Shown one piece after another: positions 41,985 to 43,928 of a DNA stretch of 43,928 nucleotides (the first letter of the stretch is position 1; the number at the start of each line of letters is the position of its first letter). Under the pieces are notes generated by a model that worked only from the letters and a program-made list of their open reading frames with translations, did no database searches and was not told the DNA's origin. The stretch is from an uncultured Eubacteriales bacterium (GTDB taxonomy: Bacteria > Bacillota > Clostridia > Oscillospirales > Oscillospiraceae): positions 1 through 43,928 of the forward strand of contig URBH01000010.1 in NCBI GenBank assembly GCA_900546075.1. The letters run 5' to 3'. The position numbers and the translations under genes were made by a program.

Positions 41985-42013
41985 ATTATAAGACCGATTT
42001 AAGAAATTGTCAA
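41985..42013 (-). promoter_or_regulatory. Consensus promoter of the riboswitch series and surface operon
   Basis: On the minus strand TTGACA (42008-42013), 17 bases, TATAAT (41985-41990), both hexamers perfect. It is the only strong promoter I find ahead of riboswitches A, B and C and the 25-kb operon. Confidence 0.88.
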
Positions 42014-42089
42014 TACAATTTTTATAATCCCCCACAACATCTTGTGTCGAAAAAGCCGTCAGAATCCACATATTGTTGCATATTTGTAA

Positions 42090-42764
42090 TCATTTCCCCT
42101 CAGAAGCCGCCACCCGGAACCACGCGCCGCTGGTTTCGATCCACCCGTCCTTCCGCAGCTTCCCGATCTCCGCCGACATGGCGCTGCGCTCCACCCCCAG
42201 ATAATCCGCCAGCGCCTGACGGTCGTAGGGAATTGTAAACTCCGCGCTGCCATGGCGCTTCGCCTGATCCAGGAGGAATTCCATCAGCTTCTCCCGTGTC
42301 GTTTTCCGGGACATGCAGCGGATTTTCTCCGTCAGCGCCAGATTTTTCCGGGCGATTCCCTGCAAAAGATTGAATACCAGCCGGCTGTGGAACAGGCAGT
42401 CGTGGCCGCAGCCGGTCATCACCCGCCGGCAATCCAGAAGCAGCACGGTGCTGCTCTGCAAGGCGAAGGCGCTCACCGGCAGGGCATCCACTCCCGCGCA
42501 GACGAAGGCCTCCGCAAACAGCTCGCCGGGAGAAACCACCGTCAGCACGCTTCTTCTTCCGTAGTAGTCGTCCCGGACGATCTGCACTCCGCCGGACAGC
42601 ACCACCCCCACAAACCGGGCAGGCTCCCCCTCCAGAAACACCGGGTCGCCCTTTGGAATTTCGGCCACCCTTTTGTCCAGGCAGCCCAGTATTTCCGGCA
42701 TTTCCTCCCGGGAAATGCCCGCAAACAGCGGACACCGGGACAAAATTTCATAATAAGCTTCCAT
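42090..42764 (-). CDS. Crp/Fnr-family transcriptional regulator
   Basis: A 224-residue regulator with an N-terminal cyclic-nucleotide-binding-like sensor domain (about 10-125) and a C-terminal winged helix (about 150-220; DRQALADYLGVERSAMSAEIGKLRKDGWIE). It lacks the arrangement of N-terminal cysteines of classical Fnr, so the ligand is unknown; several Cys lie elsewhere (for example CGHDC near residue 123). It is divergent from a ferredoxin-type gene, and a perfect palindrome lies between them. Related Crp/Fnr proteins in Clostridia regulate redox or nitrosative-stress genes; here that is inference. Ribosome site AAAGGAG precedes ATG 42764. Confidence 0.88.
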   Translation of the reverse strand: MEAYYEILSRCPLFAGISREEMPEILGCLDKRVAEIPKGDPVFLEGEPARFVGVVLSGGVQIVRDDYYGRRSVLTVVSPGELFAEAFVCAGVDALPVSAFALQSSTVLLLDCRRVMTGCGHDCLFHSRLVFNLLQGIARKNLALTEKIRCMSRKTTREKLMEFLLDQAKRHGSAEFTIPYDRQALADYLGVERSAMSAEIGKLRKDGWIETSGAWFRVAASEGK

Positions 42765-42776
42765 AACCGCTCCTTT

Positions 42777-42790
42777 GTTGGAATTCCAAC
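42777..42790. promoter_or_regulatory. Palindromic operator candidate
   Basis: GTTGGAATTCCAAC is a perfect 14-base inverted repeat, 12 bases upstream of the Crp/Fnr start codon and in the divergent region with the Fe-S protein gene. It is a good candidate for the binding site of the Crp/Fnr protein. Confidence 0.6.
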
Positions 42791-42834
42791 ATACGTTTTT
42801 GCAATAGTATAGTAGACTCTGATTATAAAGTCAA

Positions 42835-42997
42835 GGGAAGCTCTGAACAAATCGGCAAGAACTGGCAGCGAGAGATTTTTTCCTAGACGAAGGCTTCGCA
42901 AGCGGAGGAATACTTTGTGTATTTCCCGCTTGTGAAACCGCACGGCTAGGGAAAAAGATCCGCTGTCCAGCCGAAGACGATTTGTTCAGAGTTTCCC
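42835..42997 (+). repeat. MITE-like long-hairpin repeat, copy 3
   Basis: 163 bases, gggaagctctgaacaaatcg at the left end and cgatttgttcagagtttccc at the right. Inner arms pair too (ggcaagaactggcagcgag... with ...ccgctgtccagcc). It lies in the 5' region of the ferredoxin-type gene, ending 9 bases before its ribosome site, so it forms part of that leader. Confidence 0.87.
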
Positions 42998-43020
42998 CCA
43001 AAAAACAGGAGGAATTTGTT

Positions 43021-43719
43021 ATGATTCGCAGAATTATTGAAATTAACCGGGAAAAATGCAACGGCTGCGGCGCCTGCGCGGCGGCGTGCCACGAGGGTGC
43101 CATCGCCATGGTGAACGGCAAGGCGCAGCTGATGCGGGACGACTATTGCGACGGGCTGGGGGACTGTCTCCCCGCCTGCCCCACCGGCGCGATCACCTTT
43201 GTGGAGCGGGAAGCGGCCGCCTACGACGAAGCCGCCGTTCTGGCCGCGAAGGCGAAGAAGGGAGAAAAGCTGCCCTGCGGCTGCCCCGGCACTGCGGTGC
43301 GAGCCATTCACCGGGAGGCGTCCCCCTGCGACGTCAGAACGCCCCAGCAGTCCCAGCTGCGCCAGTGGCCGGTGCAGATCAAGCTCGCGCCCGTGAACGC
43401 CCCCTGGTTTGACGGTGCAAAGCTTCTGGTCGCCGCCGACTGCACCGCCTACGCCTATGCCAATTTCCATCAGGATTTCATCAAAGGCCGCATCACGCTG
43501 GTAGGCTGCCCCAAGCTGGACGCCGTGGACTATTCCGAGAAGCTCACGGAGATTCTGAAGCACAACGACATCCGCAGCATCACGGTTGTCCGGATGGAGG
43601 TTCCCTGCTGCGGCGGCATTGAACAGGCGGTGAAAAACGCGCTGCTGAACAGCGGAAAGCTGATCCCCTGGGACGTGGTAATTGTCTCTACAGACGGCCG
43701 GATTCTGGACAGGGTCTAA
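43021..43719 (+). CDS. Ferredoxin-type 4Fe-4S protein
   Basis: A 232-residue iron-sulfur protein. The first cluster motif is complete (CNGCGACAAAC, residues 14-24). The second reads CDGLGDCLPACP, with Leu where the second Cys is expected, so only three of four ligands are present; the same CDGLG pattern is common in this ferredoxin group in Clostridia. The C-terminal part has further Cys (CGCPG, GCPKLD and CCGG) that could bind another cluster. Redox partner unknown. AGGAGG at 43007-43012 precedes the ATG. Divergent from the Crp/Fnr gene, so probably controlled by it. Confidence 0.88.
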   Translation: MIRRIIEINREKCNGCGACAAACHEGAIAMVNGKAQLMRDDYCDGLGDCLPACPTGAITFVEREAAAYDEAAVLAAKAKKGEKLPCGCPGTAVRAIHREASPCDVRTPQQSQLRQWPVQIKLAPVNAPWFDGAKLLVAADCTAYAYANFHQDFIKGRITLVGCPKLDAVDYSEKLTEILKHNDIRSITVVRMEVPCCGGIEQAVKNALLNSGKLIPWDVVIVSTDGRILDRV

Positions 43720-43845
43720 GCTTCTCCGTGCGACGTTTTTGCCCCTGGCAAAATGCCGCAATCTCAAATCAGCACTTTTCTGCCTGTATTCAGGTTCTCC
43801 ATTCCGTTGTCAGAAGACAGTTTATACTAAAATCTAGTAAAACAC

Positions 43846-43874
43846 TTTACCCGTCTTACCAGATATGCTATACT
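43846..43874 (+). promoter_or_regulatory. Promoter of the gene at the right edge
   Basis: TTTACC (43846-43851), 17 bases, TATACT (43869-43874). The preceding bases 43720-43845 show no gene. Confidence 0.55.
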
Positions 43875-43892
43875 GTATCTGGGTGATGAATA

Positions 43893-43928
43893 ATGGCATC
43901 GAACTATAAATTCAGCAATGAGGAAATG
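43893..43928 (+). CDS. Start of a gene cut by the window edge
   Basis: Twelve open codons from ATG 43893 (MASNYKFSNEEM) run off the window, 18 bases after a plausible promoter. The ribosome site is weak (gggtga). Too short to identify. Confidence 0.4.
   Translation, partial: MASNYKFSNEEM

Noticed and set aside
42831..43121. Open frames over the repeat copies that would encode similar small proteins (with NKSSSA and CRF.QSF segments)
   Set aside because: They are translations of the non-coding long-hairpin repeat. The similarity between copies reflects the DNA repeat; there are no good ribosome sites and the frames run into neighbouring genes.

Overview
The window looks like chromosome of a GC-rich, Gram-positive anaerobe of the Clostridia, most likely a gut Oscillospiraceae-type bacterium. 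The evidence is a Spo0A-family regulator with 0A boxes, an LCP cell-wall ligase, ECF transporters, cohesin/dockerin modules and sigma-A promoters in AT-rich gaps. The genus call is inference.

Left part (1-5280, + strand): a Spo0A-like regulator, an LytR-CpsA-Psr protein, a BlaI/MecI-type repressor, then a structured RNA leader in front of a GlmU-like left-handed beta-helix protein and glmM. These are housekeeping and envelope genes.

Middle left (5291-12831, - strand): a cobamide salvage and remodelling operon behind its own cobalamin riboswitch. It encodes EcfT, a fused double ATPase and an S component for uptake, a CbiR-like TIM-barrel hydrolase, then CobT, CobU, CobS, a shrunken CobU-like protein and an alpha-ribazole phosphatase. 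No corrin-ring synthesis genes are present, so the cell appears to import finished or partial corrinoids and rebuild the lower ligand. A divergent DUF4430 lipoprotein and an rRNA methyltransferase follow on the + strand.

Right part (14817-42013, - strand): about 25 kb of thirteen closely spaced genes downstream of three cobalamin riboswitches in series. The products are almost all secreted or membrane-bound: two giant dockerin proteins with PQQ-like beta-propellers, three cohesin-plus-dockerin proteins, a membrane-anchored cohesin protein, a membrane-anchored DUF4430 protein with many CxxC pairs, a MoxR/DUF58/pseudo-transglutaminase trio, a lipoprotein shaped like the alpha-barrel of intrinsic factor, a DUF4430 (transcobalamin beta-domain-like) protein, and a second EcfT. 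I read this as a candidate cellulosome-like surface complex that captures vitamin B12 or other corrinoids and passes them to an ECF transporter. The riboswitches and domains are visible in the sequence; the B12-capture function and complex assembly are inference.

Far right (42090-43928): a Crp/Fnr regulator divergent from a ferredoxin-type Fe-S protein, and the start of a gene cut by the window edge. Three copies of a long-hairpin, MITE-like repeat lie in the regulatory gaps between 40132 and 42997; two sit about ten bases after cobalamin riboswitches.
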